Assembly: GCA_947381965.1 (NCBI GenBank)
Contig: CANCXX010000039.1
Location: forward strand, 1-46,045
DNA from: an uncultured bacterium
GTDB lineage: Bacteria > Bacillota > Clostridia > Lachnospirales > Lachnospiraceae
Length of the DNA stretch: 46,045 bases
Reading direction: 5' to 3'
The translations under genes were made by a program, and so were the position numbers. Below are positions 1 to 5,509 of this stretch, piece by piece (the first letter of the stretch is position 1; each line of letters starts with the position of its first letter). Below the pieces are notes generated by a model, which did no database searches, had not been told where the DNA came from, and was given only the letters and a program-made list of their open reading frames with translations.

Positions 1-1
1 A

Positions 2-48
2 GAGGTAAGATAACACCCTCTGCAAAAAAGGTATCGTTATCTTACCTC
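2..48. repeat. 13-bp perfect inverted repeat at the element-side edge
   Basis: GAGGTAAGATAAC at 2-14 is the exact reverse complement of 36-48, with a 21-nt loop. The right arm contains the last codons and the stop of the small leftward gene that ends at 37. In that gene's transcript the loop carries a run of six U, but no U-run follows the second arm, so it is not a textbook terminator. It could end transcription, protect a 3' end or be a protein-binding site. The inverted repeat is seen directly; the role is open. Confidence 0.5.
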
Positions 49-225
49 AACAAAACTGATATCTATAAACCCTTCACGCATGACAGCGCCAAAGCAATCT
101 GCTTCACTCACTTCTGCAAAGGAATAACCAGCCGTCCCTTTGATCTTGCTGCCCCGTTCAGGGGCTTTCCCTTTGCCAAAGAAATAGCCACGGAAGATCA
201 CATCATTTCCGTTCCATTGTTCCAT
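37..225 (-). CDS. Small hypothetical protein of the mobile element (62 aa)
   Basis: Unrecognised small protein. A GAGGTGA ribosome binding site lies about 11 nt before the ATG, spaced by a run of A. The sequence is mixed, with a Gly/Lys-rich stretch (GKGKAPERGSKIKG) near the middle. It has no membrane segment, no cysteine pair and no evident signal peptide. It lies at the left window edge, left of the regulator and integrase genes, so it is probably element cargo or an accessory gene. The reading frame and binding site support a real gene. No function can be given. Confidence 0.5.
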   Translation of the reverse strand: MEQWNGNDVIFRGYFFGKGKAPERGSKIKGTAGYSFAEVSEADCFGAVMREGFIDISFVEVR

Positions 226-354
226 TTTTTTTTGTTCTCACCTCACTTCCGTACAGTCAAAAAATCATTTACAATAGTTACATACCGCCAGAATGGCAGT
301 ACCCTGAACCGGGCCAACACAGAATTGTATAATTGATATGGGGGGGTGTTCCTA
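226..354. other. Intergenic, no gene seen
   Basis: Region between the 62-aa gene and the 23-bp GC-rich repeat. It contains the ribosome binding site of the leftward gene and a run of seven G near 341-347. No convincing promoter pair or coding frame was seen. Confidence 0.4.
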
Positions 355-377
355 CCCCTTCCGCAGCCGCCGCACGG
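355..377. repeat. 23-bp direct repeat, copy 1
   Basis: The 23-nt GC-rich block, beginning CCCCTTCCGC and ending CGCCGCACGG, occurs here and again at 2124-2146 in the same orientation. Similarity extends a few bases further left (TTC-C/T-TA). This copy lies just past the stop of the small XRE gene; the other lies just before the integrase. The two copies bracket about 1.75 kb. It may be a recombinase-binding site or the scar of a nested insertion. The repeat is seen; the role is inferred. Confidence 0.7.
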
Positions 378-381
378 GTGC

Positions 382-594
382 TTATTCAATAATTTCTGTT
401 ACCGCTACATTGAGGGCCTTTGCAATCTTCCCCAGCGTGGAGAGTTTGCAGTTCCCTGTTTTGATGATCCGCTGATAAGACGGATAGCTGATCTCTGCCT
501 TGCTGCATACATCATAAGGATTCATGCATCGTTCGGCCATGATAAGCTGTACCTTTCTTGCAGATACCGCCAGCATAGATTTTGAGGTAGTCAT
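382..594 (-). CDS. Small XRE-family helix-turn-helix regulator
   Basis: About 70 aa, essentially one Cro/CI-type DNA-binding domain. The helix-turn-helix reads MNPYDVCSKAEISYPSYQRI and is followed by the typical tail KLSTLGKIAKALNV. The start was placed at MTTSKSM because an AAGGAAGGTG ribosome binding site precedes it; a longer upstream frame lacks one. Single-domain XRE proteins of this kind commonly regulate excision or transfer genes on integrative elements. Its stop is followed at once by the 23-bp direct repeat, and its upstream region carries one arm of a 31-nt inverted repeat that could hold its promoter. The DNA-binding role is well supported; targets are unknown. Confidence 0.8.
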   Translation of the reverse strand: MTTSKSMLAVSARKVQLIMAERCMNPYDVCSKAEISYPSYQRIIKTGNCKLSTLGKIAKALNVAVTEIIE

Positions 595-617
595 TTTTTC
601 ACCTTCCTTTCTGGACA

Positions 618-839
618 TAGCAGCCCTTTTATAAAAATTGTCTATTGTCAGCACACGTTGAAACAGTCAGGCGTGTCTTGCCCTATCAGATTTCACCCTA
701 AAACCTGAAAACTTGCTATCCAACAAAGGGATTTTTCAAGCGTTGGTTCCCTTGAACCGCTACCCCGTTTTCACATTAAAAACCGGGCGAAAACTTGTTG
801 ACCAGCACACAATAGACAATGTTTATAAAAAGACTGCTA
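618..839. repeat. Long inverted repeat (31-nt arms, 160-nt spacer)
   Basis: Positions 618-648 match the reverse complement of 809-839 at 28 of 31 bases. Each arm contains TTTATAAA followed after two bases by TTGTCTATTGT. The spacer holds further dyads: GGTTC-CCTT-GAACC, and CCCG-TTTT pairing with AAAA-CCGGG. The left arm overlaps the region where the leftward XRE gene should start transcription. Candidate roles are twin operators, mirrored promoters or an origin-of-transfer/replication structure. No coding frame in the spacer is convincing. Confidence 0.6.
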
Positions 840-901
840 CTGTTTATTTGACTATACTGAATGACCTGCCATCATCAGACACGGGAAGTCAACCCCGCAT
901 G

Positions 902-918
902 ACGGGCTTATTGCCCGT
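902..918. terminator. Hairpin after the small leftward gene
   Basis: ACGGGC-TTATT-GCCCGT forms a 6-bp GC-rich stem just beyond the stop codon of the leftward gene. There is no long U-tract, so termination would be weak or assisted. Confidence 0.4.
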
Positions 919-923
919 TTCGG

Positions 924-1112
924 CTATTTCACGTCTATATAAAGTTTATTGTCATCCTGCCATGTGAAAGATTCAACTTCATGGTGCATATAATTCAGAA
1001 CATTATCCTGATACCAGTTACCATGTGCCAATACATGAAAACCCGTGTCACGAATGAATACTTCTGTGTTATCTCCAATTAGCCCCATGAAAAATATTTT
1101 TTCTATTGTCAT
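924..1112 (-). CDS. Small hypothetical protein of the mobile element (62 aa)
   Basis: Unrecognised small acidic/aromatic protein (MTIEKIFFMGLIGDNTEVFI at the start, TWQDDNKLYIDVK at the end). AAAGGGG lies 7 nt before the ATG. Upstream, TTGACT and TAAGGT are spaced 17 nt apart on the same strand and could be its promoter. It is divergent from the XRE regulator at 1274, which may control both genes. It is AT-rich, like the regulator and unlike the host genes to the right. No transmembrane segment or motif is evident. Real gene likely; function unknown. Confidence 0.55.
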   Translation of the reverse strand: MTIEKIFFMGLIGDNTEVFIRDTGFHVLAHGNWYQDNVLNYMHHEVESFTWQDDNKLYIDVK

Positions 1113-1151
1113 ATCCTAACCCCTTTCTTTTTGACAGATATTTTTATATAT

Positions 1152-1249
1152 AAGCAAATGCTTTAGCAAAACCTTAACATAATCTTTTGATTAAGTCAAT
1201 GTATTTTTTTAAACTTTTGCTTTATTTCCTTTTTCTCTTGTGATATACT
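1152..1249 (+). promoter_or_regulatory. Divergent control region with candidate operator and extended -10 promoter
   Basis: AAGCA-AA-TGCTT at 1152-1163 is a perfect short dyad; partial variants (TAGCAAAA, TTTTGCTTTA) occur nearby. At 1241-1249 TGATATACT matches an extended -10 element ending about 25 nt before the ATG of the rightward XRE gene. On the other strand a TTGACT/TAAGGT pair could drive the leftward small gene. The arrangement fits autoregulation by the XRE protein. The motifs are seen; the binding is inferred. Confidence 0.45.
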
Positions 1250-1273
1250 TATTGAAAGAAAGAAGGTGAGAAT

Positions 1274-1780
1274 ATGGAAGTAGGGGAGAATATCAAACGT
1301 ATTAGGAAAGAAAAAGGGTTTAAACAAAAAGATTTAGCAGAAGCTTTAAGAGTTTCGGATGTAATGATTAGCCAATGGGAAAATGGATCGCGAAATCCTA
1401 AGCAAAGCACTCTAATTAAAATTGCCAAGGTTTTAGACGTTCACTTGCGGGATCTACTGGATTCTTCTATCTGGGAAGACTTTGACAAAAAGCATGCTGA
1501 TGAAATAAAAAGTACAGTTAAATATTTGGAATTTATAGACTTTTTGAAGTCAAGCGGCTACAGCTATGACTATCAGGTCACAAAATGGCATTACGGGGAA
1601 GTAATTGACGAACCAGACATCAGAGAAAAAATAATTGATGAATCTGAAACCACTCTTTCCAAAGATGGGCATAAAGCCACTTTTACCGAAAAAGAATTTG
1701 AGGAACTGCAAGCTGGAGCAAAAGAAGCCATTGAAGGGAAATTTTACAAGAAAGTTTTAGAACAGCAGAAAAAGAAATAA
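1274..1780 (+). CDS. XRE-family transcriptional regulator with C-terminal extension (168 aa)
   Basis: Residues 1-60 form a Cro/CI-type domain: IKRIRKEKGFKQKDLAEAL, then the recognition helix region VSDVMISQWENGSRNPK, then LIKIAKVLDVHLRDLLD. The remaining about 105 residues are Lys/Glu-rich with no recognised domain and could be an oligomerisation or ligand-sensing part. There is no LexA/CI autocleavage Ala-Gly site or Ser-Lys dyad, so this is not an SOS-cleaved repressor of the phage type. AGAAGGTGAG precedes the ATG at good spacing. It is divergent from a small gene and upstream of the toxin module, in the position of a master regulator for the integrated element. Confidence 0.85.
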   Translation: MEVGENIKRIRKEKGFKQKDLAEALRVSDVMISQWENGSRNPKQSTLIKIAKVLDVHLRDLLDSSIWEDFDKKHADEIKSTVKYLEFIDFLKSSGYSYDYQVTKWHYGEVIDEPDIREKIIDESETTLSKDGHKATFTEKEFEELQAGAKEAIEGKFYKKVLEQQKKK

Positions 1781-1795
1781 TCAGCACAGTGACAA

Positions 1796-1801
1796 TATAA
1801 T
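1796..1801 (+). promoter_or_regulatory. -10 element for the toxin transcript
   Basis: TATAAT lies about 70 nt before the toxin start; no strong -35 hexamer is visible 16-18 nt upstream. The 26 bases starting here are repeated, with two mismatches, in inverted orientation ending at 2065, where they form the -10 and start of the opposing transcript. The two RNAs should therefore begin with nearly the same 5' sequence. Confidence 0.55.
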
Positions 1802-1868
1802 ATACTTAACCGGGCAGCCGGGGGACGTGTTCTCACCTGATCCGAGTTCTGCGGAAGGGGTGATTATT

Positions 1869-1952
1869 ATGAGTACATATGAGGAAATGCAGATTATACT
1901 TACTATTGCTTTACTGGTAGTTGCAATTCTGAATTTGAAAAATAAGAAATAG
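1869..1952 (+). CDS. Putative holin-like type I toxin (27 aa)
   Basis: A 27-residue peptide, MSTYEEMQIILTIALLVVAI then LNLKNKK: a short N-terminus of the MSxYE type, one hydrophobic helix (about residues 8-22) and a Lys-rich tail. This is the pattern of the TxpA/BsrG-like holin-like toxins of Firmicutes, which insert into the membrane. GGAAGGGG lies 8 nt before the ATG. A strong bidirectional terminator follows at once, and a consensus promoter fires toward it from the other side, as expected for an antisense-RNA-controlled toxin. Family assignment is by motif and context only; toxicity is not shown. Confidence 0.75.
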   Translation: MSTYEEMQIILTIALLVVAILNLKNKK

Positions 1953-1993
1953 CCGTCCTGTTCACTGGCCATGACCGGACGACTATTTCTTTT
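1944..1993. terminator. Bidirectional terminator shared by toxin mRNA and antisense RNA
   Basis: AAGAAATAGCCGTCC pairs with GGACGACTATTTCTT (15 bp, one G-U) around a 20-nt loop. On the + strand CTTTT follows; on the - strand ATTTTTC follows. It overlaps the last codons of the toxin. Shared convergent terminators are typical of type I toxin-antitoxin loci. Confidence 0.8.
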
Positions 1994-2053
1994 AGTTTGA
2001 TTTAATTATGCGCCGGGTCGGGTGATCTGCACTCACCTTCCGGCTGTCCTGTT
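1944..2053 (-). ncRNA. Predicted antisense antitoxin RNA
   Basis: The consensus promoter to its right should start a transcript near 2053 that ends in the shared terminator, giving about 110 nt. No coding frame with a binding site lies in it. Beyond overlap in the terminator, it carries two 7-nt stretches complementary to the toxin 5' region: AGGTGAG (from 2032-2038) against 1832-1838, and ATCACCC (from 2020-2026) against 1858-1864, the latter covering the toxin Shine-Dalgarno. It could therefore both block translation and mark the mRNA for decay. Ends are inferred, not measured. Confidence 0.6.
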
Positions 2054-2059
2054 AAGTAT

Positions 2060-2088
2060 ATTATAGGTCATTGTTCCCAATTTTTCAA
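2060..2088 (-). promoter_or_regulatory. Promoter of the antisense RNA
   Basis: TTGAAA (2088-2083), a 17-nt spacer and TATAAT (2065-2060) on the - strand. It is stronger than the toxin-side promoter, as expected if the unstable antitoxin RNA must be in excess. Confidence 0.75.
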
Positions 2089-2123
2089 CCACATATTTTA
2101 ATGAATCTTATTATCATTCTTAC

Positions 2124-2146
2124 CCCCTTCCGCAGCCGCCGCACGG
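2124..2146. repeat. 23-bp direct repeat, copy 2
   Basis: Second copy of the GC-rich block at 355-377, same orientation, 24 nt before the integrase start codon. It could be an integrase arm-binding site or half of a duplication framing a nested insertion. Confidence 0.7.
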
Positions 2147-2169
2147 CCAGAATGGAAAGGAATGATATA

Positions 2170-3222
2170 ATGAGACTGCCTAATGGTTTTGGCAATGTTT
2201 CCAAACTTCCGGGGAACAGGCGCAAGCCTTACCGTGTCCGGGTAACTGTCGGATGGGAAATGGACGAAAAAGCCGGAACGTGCAAGCAGAAATTTAAGAC
2301 CATAGGGTATTATGAGACAAGGGAAGAAGGGTTGATTGCGCTTTCCAATTACCACCAGAACCCCTATGATATGGATTGCTCCAAGATCACTTTTGAAGAA
2401 GTATATCAAAAGTGGTCAGCTGAACATTTTCCAAAAATATCAGAATCCAACGTGAAGGGCTACGCCGCTTCTTATCTGCTATGCGCACAGCTTTATAAAA
2501 TGCGTTTTGTGGATATAAAGAAAAGCCATTTACAGGGGGTAGTTGATACCTGTGGGAAAAACTACCCCACCTTGCGGAAATTAAAGGTACTGCTCACCCA
2601 GCTGTACAAATTCGCCCTACAAAATGACATTTGCGGGAAAGACTACGCAAAGTTTGTTGACATAAGCCAGTATAAGGATAAAAACCCCAACGCTTTCAAC
2701 AGGAAGCCTTTTACCAAAGAAGAGATTGAAACCGTCTGGAAGTGGAAGGACACAAATGAATATATGTCGGTTATCCTCATGCTGATTTATTCCGGTGTAA
2801 GGATCGGGGAACTGCTGGATCTGAAAAAAGAAAATGTCAGCCTATCGGAAAAATGGTTTGATGTGACCGCATCCAAAACAGAAGCCGGGATCCGAAAAGT
2901 GCCGATTGCAGAAAAGATTCTTCCATTTTTTGAAAGCTGGATGCAGAAAAACGATTGCAAATACCTTCTTTCCACACCAGAAGGGAAGCACTTCATTTAT
3001 CGGAATTATTATGATTCCTACTGGATGCCGCTAATTGAGCAAATGGGGATGAACCACCGCCCACATGATACCCGCCACACTTGCGTTAGTATGCTGGCTG
3101 TAGCCGGGGTTGATGATAAGATCATTAAGAAAATTGTCGGTCACAAAGGGCAGTCGGTAACAGAAACAGTCTACACCCATTTTGAAATTCAGGAACTTTT
3201 GGAAGCCATAAACAGGATATGA
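2170..3222 (+). CDS. Tyrosine recombinase/integrase of an integrative element
   Basis: 350 aa; catalyses site-specific insertion and excision through a covalent 3'-phosphotyrosine. The N-terminal about 65 residues resemble an arm-type DNA-binding domain, residues 70-170 the SAM-like core-binding domain, and 180-350 the catalytic domain. The expected residues are Arg211 (SGVRIGELLDL), Lys236, His299-x-x-Arg302 (HDTRH), His325 (GHKG) and nucleophile Tyr335 (VYTHF), so it looks intact. The start was set at MRLPNGF because GGAAAGGA precedes it. The gene reads toward rpsI and ends in a strong terminator. No xis-type gene sits in the usual place directly before it. Confidence 0.93.
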   Translation: MRLPNGFGNVSKLPGNRRKPYRVRVTVGWEMDEKAGTCKQKFKTIGYYETREEGLIALSNYHQNPYDMDCSKITFEEVYQKWSAEHFPKISESNVKGYAASYLLCAQLYKMRFVDIKKSHLQGVVDTCGKNYPTLRKLKVLLTQLYKFALQNDICGKDYAKFVDISQYKDKNPNAFNRKPFTKEEIETVWKWKDTNEYMSVILMLIYSGVRIGELLDLKKENVSLSEKWFDVTASKTEAGIRKVPIAEKILPFFESWMQKNDCKYLLSTPEGKHFIYRNYYDSYWMPLIEQMGMNHRPHDTRHTCVSMLAVAGVDDKIIKKIVGHKGQSVTETVYTHFEIQELLEAINRI

Positions 3223-3224
3223 GG

Positions 3225-3252
3225 AACCGGGGAAAATCGCCCCGGTTTTTCC
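3225..3252 (+). terminator. Terminator of the integrase gene
   Basis: AACCGGGG-AAAATCG-CCCCGGTT followed by TTT. An 8-bp GC-rich stem two bases after the stop codon. Confidence 0.85.
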
Positions 3253-3262
3253 TTATTTTCGT

Positions 3263-3295
3263 GTGTCATATAAGTGTCATATGTGTGTCATACGC
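3263..3295. repeat. Three 11-bp iterons (GTGTCATA) beside the presumed attachment site
   Basis: GTGTCATAT, GTGTCATAT and GTGTCATAC begin at 3263, 3274 and 3285, exactly 11 bp apart, so they face the same side of the helix. Such phased repeats between int and the element end are typical arm-type integrase or excisionase sites. A shorter repeat (CACTAAACA twice) follows at about 3320-3338. The binding protein is inferred. Confidence 0.65.
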
Positions 3296-3343
3296 ACGGG
3301 ATTTTAACGGATTTCAGCGGCACTAAACACACTAAACAGCATA

Positions 3344-3379
3344 AAGAAAACCCTTGAAAATACTGGACTTTCAAGGGTT
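3344..3379 (-). terminator. Terminator of the rplM-rpsI operon
   Basis: On the - strand AACCCTTGAAAG pairs with the following TTTCAAGGGTT and is followed by TTCTTTAT. An 11-bp stem about 30 nt beyond rpsI. Whether it belongs to the host or is carried by the inserted element depends on the exact crossover point, which cannot be fixed from one end. Confidence 0.8.
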
Positions 3380-3406
3380 CTGTAAAATCTCTTATTCTGT
3401 TCCAAA

Positions 3407-3802
3407 CTATCTCTTGGAGAACTGCGGTGCCCGACGTGCTGCCTTGAGGCCGTATTTCTTTCTCTCTTTCGCGCGGGGATCTCTGGTTAAGAAACCGGCT
3501 TTCTTAAGAACCGGTCTATAATCTGCATCCACCTGGAGAAGCGCTCTGGAAATGCCATGTCTGATTGCACCAGCCTGACCTGTATAACCACCGCCGCGTA
3601 CATTTACAAGTACGTCATATTTATCAACGGTATCTGTAGCAGCCATAGGCTGACGAACGATAACCTTCAAAGTTTCCAGTCCAAAATATTCATCTATAGG
3701 TCTTTTATTAATTATAATATCACCTTTACCGGGCATTAAATATACTCTGGCAATTGATTTTTTCCTTCTGCCTGTTCCGTAGAATCTTGCTGCTTTCGCC
3801 AT
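3407..3802 (-). CDS. rpsI: Small ribosomal subunit protein S9
   Basis: 131 aa, full length. S9 binds the 3' major domain of 16S rRNA in the 30S head, and its C-terminal tail contacts P-site tRNA. Seen: the start [20 protein letters not shown], the central [17 protein letters not shown], and the basic tail ending in SKR. The second of two nearby ATGs is chosen because it stands 9 nt from AAAGGAG. It lies 25 nt after rplM, its usual partner. The mobile element abuts its 3' end, which makes the S9 3' end or its terminator the likely insertion target. Confidence 0.97.
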   Translation of the reverse strand: MAKAARFYGTGRRKKSIARVYLMPGKGDIIINKRPIDEYFGLETLKVIVRQPMAATDTVDKYDVLVNVRGGGYTGQAGAIRHGISRALLQVDADYRPVLKKAGFLTRDPRAKERKKYGLKAARRAPQFSKR

Positions 3803-3827
3803 TTTCATTTTCTCCTTTCAGTCCCTT

Positions 3828-4256
3828 TTAAAATGTTAATTCTTCGGGCTTCTGAGCCGCATGAGGATGCTCAGGACCTGCATATACATGAAGTTTTCTA
3901 TACATCTCTCTTCCTAAAGGTCCTTTGGGAAGCATACCCTTAATGGCAAGCTCTACTACCTTTTCAGGCTTCTTAGCCATCATTTCACGCAGGGTGGTTT
4001 CCTTTAAACCGCCAACGTACCCTGAATGATGAAAATATATTTTCTGATCCAATTTTCTGCCTGTCACCTTTACCTTATCGGCATTTACCACGATCACAAA
4101 ATCGCCGGTATCCATGTGAGGCGTGAAAATCACCTTATTTTTACCTCTTAAAACTTTAGCCACTTCTGAAGCCAAACGTCCCAGTGTCTTATTCGCAGCG
4201 TCTACCACATACCATTTTCTTTCAATTGTAGCAGGACTAGCCATAAATGTTTTCAT
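3828..4256 (-). CDS. rplM: Large ribosomal subunit protein L13
   Basis: 142 aa, full length. L13 is an early assembly protein of the 50S subunit. Recognised from [20 protein letters not shown], the [15 protein letters not shown] segment and [20 protein letters not shown]. The start is set by GGAGG 7 nt upstream; a longer upstream frame has no such site. First gene of the rplM-rpsI pair, behind a 340-nt leader that could carry feedback regulation. Confidence 0.97.
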   Translation of the reverse strand: MKTFMASPATIERKWYVVDAANKTLGRLASEVAKVLRGKNKVIFTPHMDTGDFVIVVNADKVKVTGRKLDQKIYFHHSGYVGGLKETTLREMMAKKPEKVVELAIKGMLPKGPLGREMYRKLHVYAGPEHPHAAQKPEELTF

Positions 4257-4594
4257 GATATTACCTCCGTTAAATTTTATATGTGTAGTACACATAACCT
4301 GCTCCCAGCCTTCTATTAAACAGTGGCAGATGTCCGGGCCGCCATAGCCGTCTAAAGACTGCCGGATAATCTATTATAATGCCTTATCTAGGGATAGATA
4401 AACCTTGCCAAACAGATGCAAGTATTTATCAGATAAAGCATTAACAAACTAAATCCATGTATACCGCCCTCCTTGCTTTCAGTATTAACCAAATTCAAGC
4501 TTCAAGATGCGGTACATACAGCAAAGTGATAAATCCTGCAAATCCAACACAGCGTTCTTTGCCTCTTTAAATTTGTCTTCGCACTTTGCCACAC
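4257..4594 (-). promoter_or_regulatory. Long structured leader of rplM
   Basis: About 340 nt of untranslated RNA between the promoter and rplM. It contains a two-tier hairpin at 4378-4442 (AATGC-T-TTATCT with AGATAA-G-GCATT outside, GATAAA..CTTGC with GCAAG..TTTATC inside). Nearer the gene, a GGCAG...CTGCC pairing encloses GC-rich sequence (about 4325-4365). L13 leaders that bind L13 are known in Firmicutes; the proximal structure is a candidate. The distal hairpin and mini-ORF are unusual additions. Confidence 0.55.
4441..4458 (-). CDS. Possible 5-codon leader peptide (MDLVC)
   Basis: ATG GAT TTA GTT TGT TAA preceded by AAGGAGG at 9 nt, which is a near-ideal ribosome binding site. The stop codon touches the base of the large hairpin at 4378-4442, so a ribosome here would affect folding of the leader. 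Too short for similarity; the evidence is the binding site and the geometry. Confidence 0.35.
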   Translation of the reverse strand: MDLVC

Positions 4595-4600
4595 TGGATA

Positions 4601-4629
4601 ATTATATTATACGGTTCCGTGTGTGTCAA
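4601..4629 (-). promoter_or_regulatory. Consensus promoter of rplM-rpsI
   Basis: TTGACA (4629-4624), a 17-nt spacer and TATAAT (4606-4601): a perfect sigma-A match on the - strand. Confidence 0.9.
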
Positions 4630-4673
4630 CCATAATTTTGCCGGATTTTACTATTATATGCTTATAGGCAATG

Positions 4674-4776
4674 TTTATAACTATTCACAACTCAGGAATG
4701 CACAATGACTGCGCTTTCCTTAAGAATATGTTCAGGTGCAAGGAGATAAGATCGCCCCAAATGGTCACTATTTACA
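4674..4776. repeat. Interspersed repeat, copy 3 (inverted relative to copies 1 and 2)
   Basis: From AACTATTCAC through CTCAGGAATG, GCGC-TTCC and AGAAT-ATG to CAGG it matches the reverse complement of the repeat at 8910-9055 with small indels. It ends near TCACTATTTACAG at the truA stop, so it lies just downstream of truA in the gap before the rplM promoter. The left half is clear; the right boundary is approximate. Confidence 0.6.
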
Positions 4777-5509
4777 GAAATTCATATTTTACCAAAGTCA
4801 GTCCATTGGCCGGAGCTGTCGGTCCTGCCGCCTGCCGGTCTTTTGCCGCAAGGATTTCCGCCATCTGTTCCGGTGCAAGGTTTCCCCGTCCGGCTTCCAT
4901 CAGCGTTCCCACTATAATTCTCACCATATTATAAAGAAATCCACTGCCACATATCTGTATTACAATTTCGTCCTCCTTCTTATCCACCGTCAGCTGATAC
5001 ACAGTTCTTATTGTGGTTTCGGCTGTCGACGCCACGGAACAAAAGCTTTTAAAGTCGTGTTCCCCTAAAAGGAACCGGGCCGCTTGCTTCATTTTTTCCA
5101 CATCCAAAGGCACATAGGTAAAATGTGCATACAGACGTTTTGTGGGAAGTGAAAATTCCCTGTTTAATATTCTGTACTCATAAGTTTTCCGGCTGTTACA
5201 GCGCCGGGGATGAAAATCCGCCGCCACCTCCACTGAGTTTTGGATTTTAATGTCTTCTGGCAAATAACGGTTCAGTGCATAAGAAATTTTTTCTGCCGGA
5301 ATACGTGCACCGGTATCAAACACAGCCACATTGCAAAGAGCATGAACGCCGGAATCTGTCCTGCTTGCGCCAATCACCTGTATCTCCTCTTTTAAAAGGC
5401 TGGTTAAGGCTTTGTTCAGCTCGCCTTCTATGGTGGGCGCCCCCGGCTGGATCTGCCATCCCTGATAGGCGGTTCCGTCATAGGCTACCACAAGTTTTAT
5501 CCGTCTCAT
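4772..5509 (-). CDS. truA: tRNA pseudouridine(38-40) synthase TruA
   Basis: 245 aa, normal length. Converts uridines 38-40 of the tRNA anticodon stem to pseudouridine. Seen: MRRIKLVVAYDGTAYQGWQ, the catalytic-Asp motif GASRTDSGVHAL, DFHPRRCNSRKTYEYRI, and GSGFLYNMVRIIVGTL near the C-terminus. The ATG overlaps the ecfT stop by 4 nt (ATGA), implying translational coupling. Last gene of the ecf operon, a common placement in Firmicutes. Confidence 0.96.
   Translation of the reverse strand: MRRIKLVVAYDGTAYQGWQIQPGAPTIEGELNKALTSLLKEEIQVIGASRTDSGVHALCNVAVFDTGARIPAEKISYALNRYLPEDIKIQNSVEVAADFHPRRCNSRKTYEYRILNREFSLPTKRLYAHFTYVPLDVEKMKQAARFLLGEHDFKSFCSVASTAETTIRTVYQLTVDKKEDEIVIQICGSGFLYNMVRIIVGTLMEAGRGNLAPEQMAEILAAKDRQAAGPTAPANGLTLVKYEFL

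Noticed and set aside
713-967. 84-codon rightward frame through the inverted-repeat region
   Set aside because: No ribosome binding site; it runs through hairpins and the end of the real leftward gene at 924-1112.
2098-2409. 103-codon frame antisense to the integrase start
   Set aside because: Fully opposite a clear tyrosine recombinase with no binding site; shadow frame.
3263-3338. Short tandem repeats as a CRISPR array
   Set aside because: Units of 9-11 bp without unique spacers and no cas genes; they fit integrase-binding iterons.
4350-4383. Second rplM promoter at the TATAAT near 4373-4378
   Set aside because: No -35 box at a usable distance; the bases belong to the leader just beyond the hairpin.
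4671-5068. Rightward frames of 87-110 codons over the truA 3' end
   Set aside because: They lie in the interspersed repeat and antisense to truA, with no ribosome binding site.
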